Assembly (NCBI RefSeq): GCF_903819435.1
Contig: NZ_CAIJDP010000067.1
Span: 1 to 64,000 of the forward strand
Length of the DNA stretch: 64,000 nt
Source: Flavobacterium salmonis
Lineage (GTDB): Bacteria > Bacteroidota > Bacteroidia > Flavobacteriales > Flavobacteriaceae
Direction: 5' to 3'
Shown here: piece after piece, positions 45,401 through 54,972 of the stretch
Layout of the letters: the number at the start of each line of letters is the position of its first letter
How positions within the stretch are numbered: position 1 is the stretch's first letter
Notes under the pieces: model-generated
The model's input: only the letters and a program-made list of their open reading frames with translations
The model's database searches: none
What the model was told of the DNA's origin: nothing
Program-made: the position numbers and the translations under genes

Positions 45401-45443
45401 AATATTAGTGTGGCCCTAAATGGATTGGAGCCACACTAATATT
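45401..45443 (+). terminator. Long inverted repeat after DUF4294 gene
   Basis: AATATTAGTGTGGC (45401-45414) pairs perfectly with GCCACACTAATATT (45430-45443), a 14-bp stem and 15-nt loop. It could terminate from both sides; the T-tract is weak. Confidence 0.55.
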
Positions 45444-45502
45444 GAGTTCTTTATTATGAAAATTAAGGTTAAATTTGTTTCTATTTAGAATGCGTTTTTG
45501 TT

Positions 45503-46132
45503 TTATACCAATCCTTTTTCTAATGCAACTCTAACCAGGCCGGCAGAATTTCTGACTCCTAATTTTTGTATTAAATTACTTCTATGAGAATCTACAGTCT
45601 TTGCGCTTATAAATAATTTCACTGCTATTTCCTCAGTGGTAAATTCTTGAATAATTAACTGCAGAATCTCTTTTTCCCTTTGGGTTAATTTTGGAATAAA
45701 AGAAGACGTCTGGTTTATACCAATCGAGTCATTTAGTAAAATATCCTGGATGTGTTTCGGTAAATAGCGATTTCCATTAGCGACCTCTTTTATGGCTTCT
45801 ATAAGTTCTTTTTTACTGGTATTTTTTAACAAATAGCCCATCGCACCATTCTTTAAAATTTGTTTTATAAAAATACTGTCCTCAAAATTAGTCAGGGCAA
45901 TTATCTTTAAATCAGGGTGCTTTTTTAGCAAGTCTTTACAAGCATTTATACCATTTCCATCGGGTAAATTAATATCTAACAACAATACATTTATAGAGGA
46001 GTTGATACTTTCTATAGTATTTTTGATGTTTTCAAATGACTGCTGTAACTGTATTTCTTTATTCGAATAAAGCATCGTTTTAATTCCTTCAATTACAATG
46101 GGATGGTCGTCAGTGATAGCAATTGGAATCAT
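45503..46132 (-). CDS. NarL/LuxR-family response regulator
   Basis: This 209-residue regulator has a receiver with Asp53 in LLLDINLPDGNGI, the Lys in MGYLLKNTS, and a LuxR-type HTH (about 145-205) with LTQREKEILQLIIQEFTTEE and IAVKLFISAKTVDSHRSNLI. It overlaps the paired kinase by 4 bp. Target genes are unknown. Confidence 0.9.
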   Translation of the reverse strand: MIPIAITDDHPIVIEGIKTMLYSNKEIQLQQSFENIKNTIESINSSINVLLLDINLPDGNGINACKDLLKKHPDLKIIALTNFEDSIFIKQILKNGAMGYLLKNTSKKELIEAIKEVANGNRYLPKHIQDILLNDSIGINQTSSFIPKLTQREKEILQLIIQEFTTEEIAVKLFISAKTVDSHRSNLIQKLGVRNSAGLVRVALEKGLV

Positions 46133-47487
46133 TTTATTTTATTTAAATTGATGGAAATGGTATAAGAGCTGCCTGAAGCGGAACTATCTATGTCTAATTG
46201 AGCATTTAAAAAAGCAATTCTGGTATTGATGTTTTTTAATCCAATTCCATTTGAAACCGCACTTTTATCAAAACCAATTCCGTTATCTTCTACGGTTATA
46301 AAAAGTTCATCCTCTCTGTAATTGAATTGAATCATTGCTTCTGTAGCTTTGGAATGTTTTAGAATATTAGTTACTAATTCCTGAATAATTCTATACACAA
46401 CTGTTTCATTTTTCTTGGATAAAGCGATATAATCGCCATAGGTCTGAAAATCAATTTTGAAATTATCTGAACTTTTAATTTTAATGCAATATTCGCCAAT
46501 ACTTTCGATTAATCCATATTCTAAAATAGACGAAGGCATTAAATTATGTGAAATACTGCGTACTTGCGCACAGGATTCATCTATCATATTGATGACTTTA
46601 TTCAAATTTTCAGTATCAATAACACTTAAACCCGATTCTTCCAGTGTTGACAAATGGTATTTTATGGCAGATAAATCACTGTTTAGACCATCGTGAAGTT
46701 CTTGTGCGATTCGTTTTCGTTCTTTGTCTTCTCCATCAATCAAGGCTTCTAATGTGGCTATTTCCTGGTTTTGTTTATCAATTTCTAATTGTGAATTGAC
46801 TTTTTTTAATTCATCATTTGTCAATATGGTTTTGTAGGCAAGACCTAATGCAAAGCAAAAATTTTCGAGTATTATTCCGATAGAAAAATAAAGTATCGAA
46901 TTGGGTGCTAATTTTAATACGGTAATGTAAAAAGAAAATAGTGCAAAAAAGATGTAAATAGTCAAACCAATTAAATACCAATACTTATGCTTTCCAGAAT
47001 ATTTTAATGCTTTTGGCACAGCATATAAACATAAAATTAAAACAGATGGCAGGTACAAATAATAAAAAAAAGTAAAGAATATTTGGAACTTGTTTAATTG
47101 AAACGTGATGAAAAACAATATCGTGAAGAAAATAAATAAAAATAATAATATTTTTATAACTCTATTGGAAACAACAGGAGTGTGTTTTTCTAAATCAAGA
47201 AAATAAATTGAAAAAATGAAATAAAAATTATAAAAGAGAACTTGTAAGTACCAATTGAAAAAACCTGAAAAACGGAGTGCATCAACAGGATTAAAAAGCA
47301 GTTTAAGATTTTCAAGGTATAAATGATACAGGTATTCATTTTTTGTAAAAAGATATATAATGATTGTAAAAAGATACATTCCATAAAATTTAAAACTTTT
47401 TTCGACGTTGTAAATAGACATAAAAATGCTTAACACCAAAAAAAGGATCAAATAAGATATGGTGCAATTCCACATAAATTCATACAT
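46129..47487 (-). CDS. NarL-type sensor histidine kinase (7TM sensor)
   Basis: This 452-residue kinase has seven membrane helices (about 8-210, 7TMR-DISM-like without the periplasmic domain). A coiled coil (about 222-250) leads to a HisKA_3 domain with His265 in RIAQELHDGLNSDLSAIK and a HATPase with ELVTNILKHSKATEA and GIGLKNINTRI. It is paired with the downstream regulator. A decayed copy of its last 36 codons lies upstream at 47559-47667. Confidence 0.9.
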   Translation of the reverse strand: MYEFMWNCTISYLILFLVLSIFMSIYNVEKSFKFYGMYLFTIIIYLFTKNEYLYHLYLENLKLLFNPVDALRFSGFFNWYLQVLFYNFYFIFSIYFLDLEKHTPVVSNRVIKILLFLFIFFTILFFITFQLNKFQIFFTFFYYLYLPSVLILCLYAVPKALKYSGKHKYWYLIGLTIYIFFALFSFYITVLKLAPNSILYFSIGIILENFCFALGLAYKTILTNDELKKVNSQLEIDKQNQEIATLEALIDGEDKERKRIAQELHDGLNSDLSAIKYHLSTLEESGLSVIDTENLNKVINMIDESCAQVRSISHNLMPSSILEYGLIESIGEYCIKIKSSDNFKIDFQTYGDYIALSKKNETVVYRIIQELVTNILKHSKATEAMIQFNYREDELFITVEDNGIGFDKSAVSNGIGLKNINTRIAFLNAQLDIDSSASGSSYTISINLNKIK

Positions 47488-47558
47488 ATAGACTCACTGT
47501 TACTTTAAAAGAATTAAAGAAAATGGTTTGTAAGTTAGGAGTAGTTTTTCTATTTGCA

Positions 47559-47667
47559 TCATTTTACTTTATTTAAATCAATAGAAATAGTATAAGATAT
47601 TACGGCAGACGAACTCGCAACATCCATATTTGGATTCAAAAACACTATTCTGTTTTTGATGTTTTTA
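47559..47667 (-). pseudogene. Relic of a second HisKA_3 kinase C-terminus
   Basis: On the minus strand this encodes KNIKNRIVFLNPNMDVASSS and AVISYTISIDLNKVK followed by TGA. The living kinase at 46129 ends KNINTRIAFLNAQLDIDSSA and SGSSYTISINLNKIK followed by TGA, about 55 percent identical. Only the last 36 codons remain. It marks deletion of a former tandem kinase/regulator unit. Confidence 0.8.
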
Positions 47668-47692
47668 TATTTAGAAACTCTATATTTTAATT

Positions 47693-47826
47693 ATGAAAAC
47701 ATTAGATCAAATTGTAAAAGAAGCTAAAACTGTTTTTTTAGAAAAAAACAGTTAAACAAAATTGTTGGTGGCACATCATCAACTATTGATGAGACGGCAA
47801 AAAAAGCTATTTCGGCTATTCGTTAA
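47693..47826 (+). pseudogene. Frameshifted small peptide gene with double-Gly-like leader
   Basis: ATG 47693 encodes MKTLDQIVKEAKTVFLEKNS then stop. If the A-run at about 47742-47748 had one more A, the frame would read through FLEKKQLNKIVGG and end TSSTIDETAKKAISAIR at the stop 47824-47826, a 44-residue peptide. The K-Q-L-x-K-I-V-G-G segment resembles leader peptides cut after double glycine in bacteriocin-type precursors. Modification or export genes are not visible nearby. A real role is speculative. Confidence 0.45.
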
Positions 47827-48076
47827 CAGTCATACAAATTCCATTATTATTATTTGATTTTGGAATTTATTACTCAAATAGTTTCTTACTCTTTTATAAC
47901 TAAATACAAGATAATCATCTAATAAAAAGAGATTTTGCATTAAACAAAACAAATCTAAAAAAAGCTTTTGTATAGCAATCCATTTTGTATATAAAAATAA
48001 GAAAAAAAACAGTCTGTATTTGCTCTTTAATAACAAAAAAGATAGAACCACAATAGTGACATAAAAAACAAACGCT

Positions 48077-49900
48077 TTATTGTTTTATGATTTTTTTGTT
48101 CAAAATACTATCTCCGACATGGACTTTTAAAACATAAATGCCGCTTGTAATGTTACTAATATCTATTTGGTCCCTATTTACAGTTTTAATAGCAATTGTT
48201 TTACCTAAAATATCTAGAATTTCGATTTTTTCAATGGGAAGGTTTTCTGGATTTGAAATAGAAATAATTCCTGTTGTTGGGTTGGGGTATATTGAAAATG
48301 TATTTTTAGCTTCAAAAATATCGGTGGCTAAAGTTCCATTTATGGGATTAAAATTGGTCCAAATGGCGGCGGCTTCATACAATGATTCGGTTCCTGTAGG
48401 CACATTCAAAGCACATACTGCCTGATTCACATTTTGAAATACCGTAGTATTAATTACTAAAGGAGTCGGAATATAACAATTTATCGTAGTTAGGACCGGA
48501 CAATACGAAAAAGCGCCATTGGCAATAGTAGTTATTGATTTAGGAATTGTTACCGAAGCTAATTTTTTACATTCATAAAAGGCATAAGCACCTATAGAAG
48601 TGACCGAATCAGGAATGCTTATAGATGTTAAACCTATACAATTTTGAAAAGCAGTCTCTCCGATAGAAGTAACCGAACTAGGAATACTTATAGAAGTTAA
48701 TCCCGCACAATAGGCAAAAGTATCCGTTGCAATAGCTGTCACCGAATTGGGAATTATTATCGAAGGTAAAGCAATACATTGATGAAAAGCAGCGCTACCT
48801 ATAGAAGTAACTGAATCTGGAATGGTAAAAGAAGTTAAGCCATAGCAGCCAGAGAATGCGCTGGCTCCAATAGATGTAACCGAATTAGGAATAGTGATGG
48901 AAGTTAATTTATAACAACGATAAAAGGCAGTACTACCTATAGATGTAACTGAATTTGGGATCGTAACCGAAGTTAATCCTGAACATTCATAAAAAATTCC
49001 AGTTCCAATAGAAGTCATTGAATCAGGAATGGTAACCGATGCTAATTTTATACAATTATAAAAGGCATAAGACCCCATAGTAGTAACCGAATTGGGAATA
49101 GTAACCGAAACCAGTTTTGAACAATTTTGAAATGCACCCTCGCCAATAGACGTTACCGAATTAGGAATGGTAAACGAAGTTAAACTAATACACGCATTAA
49201 ACGAAACATTGCCTATAGAAGTGACCGAATTGGGAATAGTTATCGAAGTTAAACTCTTACATTCTCCAAAAGTTTCTGTTGCTATAGAAGTAACCGAATC
49301 AGGAATAGTTATCGATGTTAAATTTAAACATTTTCTAAAAGCAAATTGACCGATAGAAGTAACCGAATCAGGAATAACAATTGATGTTAAACTATAACAA
49401 TAATAAAAAGCAGCCTCGCCAATAGAGGTGACCGAAGCAGGAATTGTTACAGAAGCTAATGAAAAACAATTGGCAAAAACATACCCCTGAATAACAGTAA
49501 TAGAACTAGGGATGGTTACAGAAGGTAAACTTACACAAAATTCAAAGGCTCCCTCACCAATAGAAGTAACCGAATTAGGAATAGTAACTAAAGTTAAAAT
49601 TCTACAATTGTAAAAAGCATCTTCTCCAATAGAAGTAACCGAATTCGGAATAGTAACTGAAGTTAAACTCAAACAATTGTAAAAAGCTTTAACGGCTATA
49701 GCATTAACTTCATAATTTTGGTTATTATACACAACCGTATTTGGGATGTTAGCATCACCCGAAAAACTCACATTACTGGCTACAGTAACCTTAAAATTGG
49801 TTGCATCTGTAATGGTATAATTGATACCGTCAAATATAAAATTTTGTGCAAAAGCGCTAGTGCTTATTATTGCAAATAGTATAATTAGTATTTTTTTCAT
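48077..49900 (-). CDS. BspA-like leucine-rich repeat surface protein, T9SS-sorted
   Basis: This 607-residue secreted protein has a signal peptide (MKKILIILFAIISTSAFAQ), 17 tandem 23-residue LRR_5 repeats (about 77-467) of the type LTSVTIPNSVTSIG..AFYNC, and a C-terminal T9SS type A sorting domain (about 530-607; FSIYPNPTTGIISI and GIYVLKVHVGDSILNKKIIK). BspA-like proteins mediate adhesion. Repeat copies differ in third-position bases, so the array is not a very recent expansion. No partner gene is adjacent. Confidence 0.92.
   Translation of the reverse strand: MKKILIILFAIISTSAFAQNFIFDGINYTITDATNFKVTVASNVSFSGDANIPNTVVYNNQNYEVNAIAVKAFYNCLSLTSVTIPNSVTSIGEDAFYNCRILTLVTIPNSVTSIGEGAFEFCVSLPSVTIPSSITVIQGYVFANCFSLASVTIPASVTSIGEAAFYYCYSLTSIVIPDSVTSIGQFAFRKCLNLTSITIPDSVTSIATETFGECKSLTSITIPNSVTSIGNVSFNACISLTSFTIPNSVTSIGEGAFQNCSKLVSVTIPNSVTTMGSYAFYNCIKLASVTIPDSMTSIGTGIFYECSGLTSVTIPNSVTSIGSTAFYRCYKLTSITIPNSVTSIGASAFSGCYGLTSFTIPDSVTSIGSAAFHQCIALPSIIIPNSVTAIATDTFAYCAGLTSISIPSSVTSIGETAFQNCIGLTSISIPDSVTSIGAYAFYECKKLASVTIPKSITTIANGAFSYCPVLTTINCYIPTPLVINTTVFQNVNQAVCALNVPTGTESLYEAAAIWTNFNPINGTLATDIFEAKNTFSIYPNPTTGIISISNPENLPIEKIEILDILGKTIAIKTVNRDQIDISNITSGIYVLKVHVGDSILNKKIIKQ
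48500..49672 (-). repeat. Seventeen 69-bp coding repeats in the LRR gene
   Basis: Each unit encodes 23 residues with Ile-Pro-Asn/Asp-Ser-Val-Thr-Ser-Ile-Gly and a Cys at the end. The array is a potential recombination substrate that could change copy number between strains. Confidence 0.85.
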
Positions 49901-50417
49901 GACTTTTACTGTTTAATTTTTTTTAGTTTTTTTAGATATTCAACTGTTTTTGAGCTGAATAAATATCATCGTTTAAAAGAAGCATTTTCACTTTTTGAAA
50001 ATGTTCTTTGGTTTTTAATTGTGTACTGTTGTTTATTGCTATCAACCTGGCATTCCTTTTTTGCTGTATTTACAGCAAGAAAAAACAAATAAATTCATTG
50101 CAACTACTGTTTTTGTTGCAAAAAAGGAGTTGTTGGTAAAGAAGCACAAAAGCTATTTCTATTTCAAAAAACAGAATAGGAATAGTAAGATTTTGCTAAA
50201 TTGGTTATCAAAATCGTTCCAGAACTTTTGTTCCACATCTAGTTTCGTTACTCTGGAATTAACCGTTTCATATCCCGCTTGTATAAATTGTATCGTTTTA
50301 GATGAAGATAGCGTCTAAAGATGCGTTGCTTAGCTACTTCCAAAAATTGTGAAAAAAACATTTTTTTATATTTCACCATTCATACAATTATCATTGCAGC
50401 CTACAAACAGAAAAATA
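49901..50417. other. Intergenic region without supported gene
   Basis: A 99-codon frame on the plus strand (50019-50318) lacks a recognisable domain and a clear ribosome-binding context. The stretch is AT-rich and holds the promoter of the upstream minus-strand LRR gene in its left part. I see nothing else. Confidence 0.4.
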
Positions 50418-51563
50418 TTAATTTACAGTAACAATATCAAAAACCTCAGGTTCATTTCCTTCTAAAACGGTTGGTGCATTATTCAAAAAATATTTATTCT
50501 TTCCTGTAATGTGTACATCACCATTTTTTGAAATGGCTATTGCAGGATTGAAGATGTTTCCGTCGGCATCAGATGTTAAAACAGTTTCTTGACCATTTTT
50601 CCAGTATTTCAAAACTGATCTTCCAGAAGTTCCTGGATTTCTTTCAATACCAATAATGTGTATATCATTTTCGATAACTTTCATATCAAAAGGGGATGAA
50701 GAAGTAATTCCAGAGGTTAAATTTGTTTTTAATCCATTTTTCCAAAATCCAATTTTACTATTTTCATTACTAATGGCTAAACGTGCCGTTACAAATGTGC
50801 CGGATGAAGTGGTAACAATTTTTCCTCTTCCAATGCTAAAATCATTGAATATTCCAGACTCTAAAGTCGAAATCACTCCATTTTTCCAAACTTTTAGTGT
50901 GTATGTGTTATCTGCTGTTAATTCACTAAACAAAATGGAAATATCTGAACCATTGACGGAGATGCCATTAGCAAAAGCTCTGAAACTTGGATTTGAGACT
51001 GTAGTTGCAGCTCCATTTTTCCAATATTTTACAACATTTTTAGAGCCATTATTTTCAGAGCCTGTAATATGAACATCACCATTAACAACTACCATATCAC
51101 TTACAAAGTTGTTGCTTAATCCATTGGTAAGTATGGTTTCTACTCCGTTTTTCCAGTATCTAAAAGAATTTCCTTTTCTTCCCAAAATATAAACATCACC
51201 GTTTTCTACTATTAAATCTTCAGCAATGGCGTTTTCGGCCACTACACTAGATATTCCATTTTTCCAGAGTATTATGGCATTCGTCTCATCAAAATTTCCG
51301 TTTATGGCATACACATCATTACCGCTTACAGTAATTCTAAAACCCGTAGTGTTAATGTTATTGTCGGAAGGTAAAATCGTAGGTTTTCCATTTTTCCATA
51401 TAGTTGGTATTGCTTTATTGCTGGTATTTCGGGTAATTCCAACAATGTAAACATCCGTTGATTTTAAATCTGAGGGGGTTGTATCATCTTCTTTTGAACA
51501 GGATAAAATTGAGAAAGTAGTTGCGACAAGTATAAAAAAGATTGTTTTGAAATTTGTTTTCAT
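50418..51563 (-). CDS. Lipoprotein with WKNG beta-propeller-like repeats
   Basis: This 381-residue protein has a lipoprotein signal ending TFSILSC (Cys22) followed by SKEDDTTPSD. The rest is about seven repeats of roughly 45 residues with a GDVYI.G core and a W-K-N-G turn (TIWKNGKPTIL, RYWKNGVETILT, KYWKNGQETVLT), consistent with a beta-propeller. It is surface or periplasmic and probably ligand-binding. No family name can be given. Confidence 0.75.
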   Translation of the reverse strand: MKTNFKTIFFILVATTFSILSCSKEDDTTPSDLKSTDVYIVGITRNTSNKAIPTIWKNGKPTILPSDNNINTTGFRITVSGNDVYAINGNFDETNAIILWKNGISSVVAENAIAEDLIVENGDVYILGRKGNSFRYWKNGVETILTNGLSNNFVSDMVVVNGDVHITGSENNGSKNVVKYWKNGAATTVSNPSFRAFANGISVNGSDISILFSELTADNTYTLKVWKNGVISTLESGIFNDFSIGRGKIVTTSSGTFVTARLAISNENSKIGFWKNGLKTNLTSGITSSSPFDMKVIENDIHIIGIERNPGTSGRSVLKYWKNGQETVLTSDADGNIFNPAIAISKNGDVHITGKNKYFLNNAPTVLEGNEPEVFDIVTVN

Positions 51564-51992
51564 TTAGTTACAGTTTTTATTTTGATATTGTTTTAATAAA
51601 AATAGAATTGTAATTTTTTTACTACTGCAAGCTACATTTGCCTAATGAATTAATTTCCAGAGTTATTCTTGATTTTTTTTTCTAGGGGTTTTCCCTGATA
51701 AAACTCCAGCTCATTTAAGTCTAGAAGATGGTGCCTTTTGACAAGTGTTGTTTTTTTTTAATTTAAAATAGCGTAAAAAAGAGACCTTTACTCATTCTTA
51801 TAAAAGAACACTTCGGCGAGAGTATAGTTAGTAATGCTATAGCTTTTTTTAAGCGAAATAGCTGTTATTATAAGAAAAACGATATTACTCAAAATGAGTA
51901 AAATGGGTTCCTGAATATCAAAATCGATTGCTTTTTTATTGTTTAATTCTGACGTTTAGTCAGTTCTAAAATATGCCTTGAAAAATATAAAA
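51564..51992. other. AT-rich intergenic region
   Basis: No gene, RNA or repeat can be supported in this 429-bp stretch. It separates the WKNG lipoprotein and valS. Confidence 0.4.
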
Positions 51993-52020
51993 CCCCGGCA
52001 GATTTAAAATTCTGTCGGGG
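51993..52020 (-). terminator. Terminator after valS
   Basis: CCCCGGCAGA and TCTGTCGGGG pair over 10 bp with one G-T, and on the minus strand are followed by T's. Confidence 0.75.
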
Positions 52021-52048
52021 TCTTAACATTATAAACTAAGTTTGATCT

Positions 52049-54682
52049 TTACTTTAATCCAGCCAGACTCTGCTCAATTGTAGCAATTTTGGCTAATGCA
52101 TCAGCTTGTTTTTGTTTTTCTATATTTAAAACTTTCTCGGGAGCTCCGTTTACAAATTTCTCGTTTGAAAGTTTGGCCTCAACAGATTTCAGGAATCCTT
52201 TAGTATAATTCAACTCTTCTGTCAGCTTTTTGATTTCAGCTTCAACATCTATATTTCCAGTAATCGGAATAAAATATTCATTTGATTTTACACGGAAAGA
52301 CAATGCGCCGTCTACTTTTTCAGAAACATATTCGAAAGCAGAAATATTTCCTAATTTGGTTATGATCGAATCAAAATAAGTTGAAACATTTTCGCTGTTG
52401 ATTCCTTTTAATTCGATTGCATCTTTAAACGGAATATTTTTGTCTTTTCTGATTGTTCTAATTCCTGAAATCACTTCAATAGAATTTTCAAAATCGGTAA
52501 TTAATTTTGTATCGAAAGATTTTAATTCCGGCCAGGTTGAAACAATTAAAGCTTCTTCCGGAGTTCTTTCTGCAATTAACTGCCAAATTTCCTCTGTTAA
52601 GAAAGGCATGAAAGGATGTAACAATTTCAAGTTACTTTCTAACATTTCGATCGCTTTAGCGAAAGTTACGCTGTCAATTGGCTGTTGGTAAGCAGGTTTG
52701 ATCATTTCTAAGAACCAAGAACAGAAATCATCCCAAACTAATTTATAAATAGCCATTAATGAATCTGAAATTCTGTATTTTTCAAAATTGTCTTCAATAT
52801 CAACTAAAGTCTGCTGTAATTTTGCTTCATACCATTCGATGGCAACTTTTGAAGATTCCGGCTGTGCGATAGTTTCTGAAACTTCCCAGCCTTTAATCAG
52901 TTTAAAAGCATTCCAGATTTTGTTTGAAAACCCTTTTCCCTGATTACACAATTCTTCATCAAACATAATATCGTTTCCTGCAGAAGCACTTAAAAGCAAT
53001 CCTACACGAACTCCATCGGCACCAAAAGCATCAATTAAATCTAAAGGATCAGGAGAGTTTCCTAATGATTTAGACATTTTACGACGCTGCTTATCCCGAA
53101 CTAAACCAGTTAAATATACGTTTGTAAATGGTTTTTCGCCTGCATATTCGTAACCTGCAATGATCATTCTGGCAACCCAGAAAAATAAAATATCCGGACC
53201 TGTAACCAAATCATTTGTTGGATAATAATATTTAAAGTCTTCACTTTCAGGATCCATTATTCCGCCAAAAACAGACATCGGCCAAAGCCAAGATGAAAAC
53301 CAGGTATCTAATGCATCAGAATCCTGACGTAATTCGTCAAAATCTGTAATGATAATTCCTTTTGTTTCTTCTAATATTGCAGCTGCCTCATGTTTGTCAT
53401 TAGCAACTACAAAATCTTCTTTTCCATCTCCGTAATAATACGCCGGAATTTGTTGTCCCCACCATAACTGACGGGAAATATTCCAATCACGAATGTTGTT
53501 TAACCAGTGTGCATATGTATTTTCGAAACGTTTTGGATGTAATTTAATATCTCCCGTTTCTAAAACCGATTTAATTGCTGGTTTAACCAAATCTTCCATT
53601 TTCAGGAACCATTGATCCGATAATCTTGGTTCGATTACGGCTTTGGTTCTTTCTGAAGTTCCCACTTTATTTAAATGGATTTCGGTTTTAGCCAAAGCTC
53701 CGCTTTCTTCCAGTTCTTTTGCAATTTCTGTACGAACTACAAAACGGTCTTTTCCCTGATAATGTAATCCGAAGCTGTTTAAAGTCGCATCTTCATTAAA
53801 TATATCAACGATTTCAAGGTTGTGTTTTTCACCCAACGTTTTATCGTTCATGTCGTGCGCAGGTGTTACTTTCAAACATCCTGTTCCGAATTCTACATCT
53901 ACATATTCGTCTTCGATAATCGGGATTACTCTTCCGCAAATTGGAACGATCGCTTTTTTACCTTTTAAATGTGTAAAACGCTCATCGTTCGGATTGATAC
54001 AGATGGCAGTATCTCCAAAAATAGTTTCCGGACGTGTTGTAGCAATGGTCAGAAAATCTTCCGAACCTTCGATTTTATATTTTAAGAAAAATAATTTCCC
54101 CTGTTGTTCTTCATAAATAACTTCTTCGTCAGAAAGAGTTGTTTTCGCTTCCGGATCCCAGTTTACCATTCGGTATCCTCTGTAAATTAATCCTTTGTTG
54201 TATAAATCTACAAACGATTTAATTACAGAAGCAGACATATCCGGATCCATAGTGAATTTGGTACGTTCCCAATCACAGGAAGCACCTAATTTCTTAAGCT
54301 GTTCTAAGATTGTTCCGCCATATTTATCTGTCCATTCCCAGGCGTGTTTTAGGAATTCTTCGCGGGTCAAATCGTTTTTATTGATTCCTTCTGCTTTTAA
54401 TTTCGCTACTACTTTTGCTTCAGTTGCAATAGAAGCGTGATCTGTTCCCGGAACCCAGCAGGCGTTGAAACCTTTTAAACGTGCTCTACGAATTAAAACA
54501 TCCTGAATTGTATTATTCAACATATGTCCCATGTGAAGGACTCCAGTGACGTTTGGCGGCGGGATTACAATGGTGTACGGTGTTCTATGATCTGGTTCTG
54601 AATGAAAATAGTTATTTTTCATCCAGTAATCATACCATTTATTCTCAATCGTCTTAGCGTCAAATTGTGCTGGAATTGTCAT
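52049..54682 (-). CDS. valS: Valyl-tRNA synthetase
   Basis: This 877-residue class I synthetase charges tRNA-Val. The HIGH-like motif is in PPPNVTGVLHMGHMLNN (about 41-57), the editing domain lies around 195-340, KMSKSLGN is at about 533-540, and a C-terminal coiled coil (about 810-875, EIKKLTEELNYTKGFLKS) is present. Length is normal for Bacteroidota. A long imperfect inverted repeat precedes its start. Confidence 0.97.
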   Translation of the reverse strand: MTIPAQFDAKTIENKWYDYWMKNNYFHSEPDHRTPYTIVIPPPNVTGVLHMGHMLNNTIQDVLIRRARLKGFNACWVPGTDHASIATEAKVVAKLKAEGINKNDLTREEFLKHAWEWTDKYGGTILEQLKKLGASCDWERTKFTMDPDMSASVIKSFVDLYNKGLIYRGYRMVNWDPEAKTTLSDEEVIYEEQQGKLFFLKYKIEGSEDFLTIATTRPETIFGDTAICINPNDERFTHLKGKKAIVPICGRVIPIIEDEYVDVEFGTGCLKVTPAHDMNDKTLGEKHNLEIVDIFNEDATLNSFGLHYQGKDRFVVRTEIAKELEESGALAKTEIHLNKVGTSERTKAVIEPRLSDQWFLKMEDLVKPAIKSVLETGDIKLHPKRFENTYAHWLNNIRDWNISRQLWWGQQIPAYYYGDGKEDFVVANDKHEAAAILEETKGIIITDFDELRQDSDALDTWFSSWLWPMSVFGGIMDPESEDFKYYYPTNDLVTGPDILFFWVARMIIAGYEYAGEKPFTNVYLTGLVRDKQRRKMSKSLGNSPDPLDLIDAFGADGVRVGLLLSASAGNDIMFDEELCNQGKGFSNKIWNAFKLIKGWEVSETIAQPESSKVAIEWYEAKLQQTLVDIEDNFEKYRISDSLMAIYKLVWDDFCSWFLEMIKPAYQQPIDSVTFAKAIEMLESNLKLLHPFMPFLTEEIWQLIAERTPEEALIVSTWPELKSFDTKLITDFENSIEVISGIRTIRKDKNIPFKDAIELKGINSENVSTYFDSIITKLGNISAFEYVSEKVDGALSFRVKSNEYFIPITGNIDVEAEIKKLTEELNYTKGFLKSVEAKLSNEKFVNGAPEKVLNIEKQKQADALAKIATIEQSLAGLK

Positions 54683-54972
54683 TTACTAGGGTTGTTTAAT
54701 CGTTAATTTGTTTAACCGTTTAATCGGTTTTGATCATCGAATTTCAAATTGATTTGTTTTCTTATTTTCTGTTTTAAAAAATCATTTATAAATCAATCTC
54801 AACGATTAAACAAATAAACGATTAAACAGTTAAACAAAAAAACTGGTTCAATTTTTGTAATTATAACCGACAGCAAAAGTAAATAATTAAGTACACTATA
54901 AAAAGCGAAATAATAATTTGTGTATTAATTAAAAGAAAGTATATTTACTCCTATCTTAAAAACAATTTCAAA
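54683..54972. repeat. Intergenic 28-bp inverted repeat of GTTTAATCG type
   Basis: Left arm 54693-54720 and right arm 54801-54828 are inverted copies with 26 of 28 bases matching (unit GTTTAATCGTTTATTTG-like). A related AT-rich word cluster lies before gldF at about 24925-24959, so the unit is dispersed. The remainder up to 54972 carries the DUF1573 gene's upstream region. Confidence 0.55.

Noticed and set aside
47830..48051. 73-codon minus-strand frame
   Set aside because: Low-complexity Leu/Phe-rich translation of AT-rich DNA; no start context.
48500..49672. CRISPR-like regular spacing
   Set aside because: The 69-bp periodicity is in-frame LRR coding sequence without separate spacers.
50019..50318. 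99-codon plus-strand frame
   Set aside because: No domain, signal or promoter; composition like spacer.
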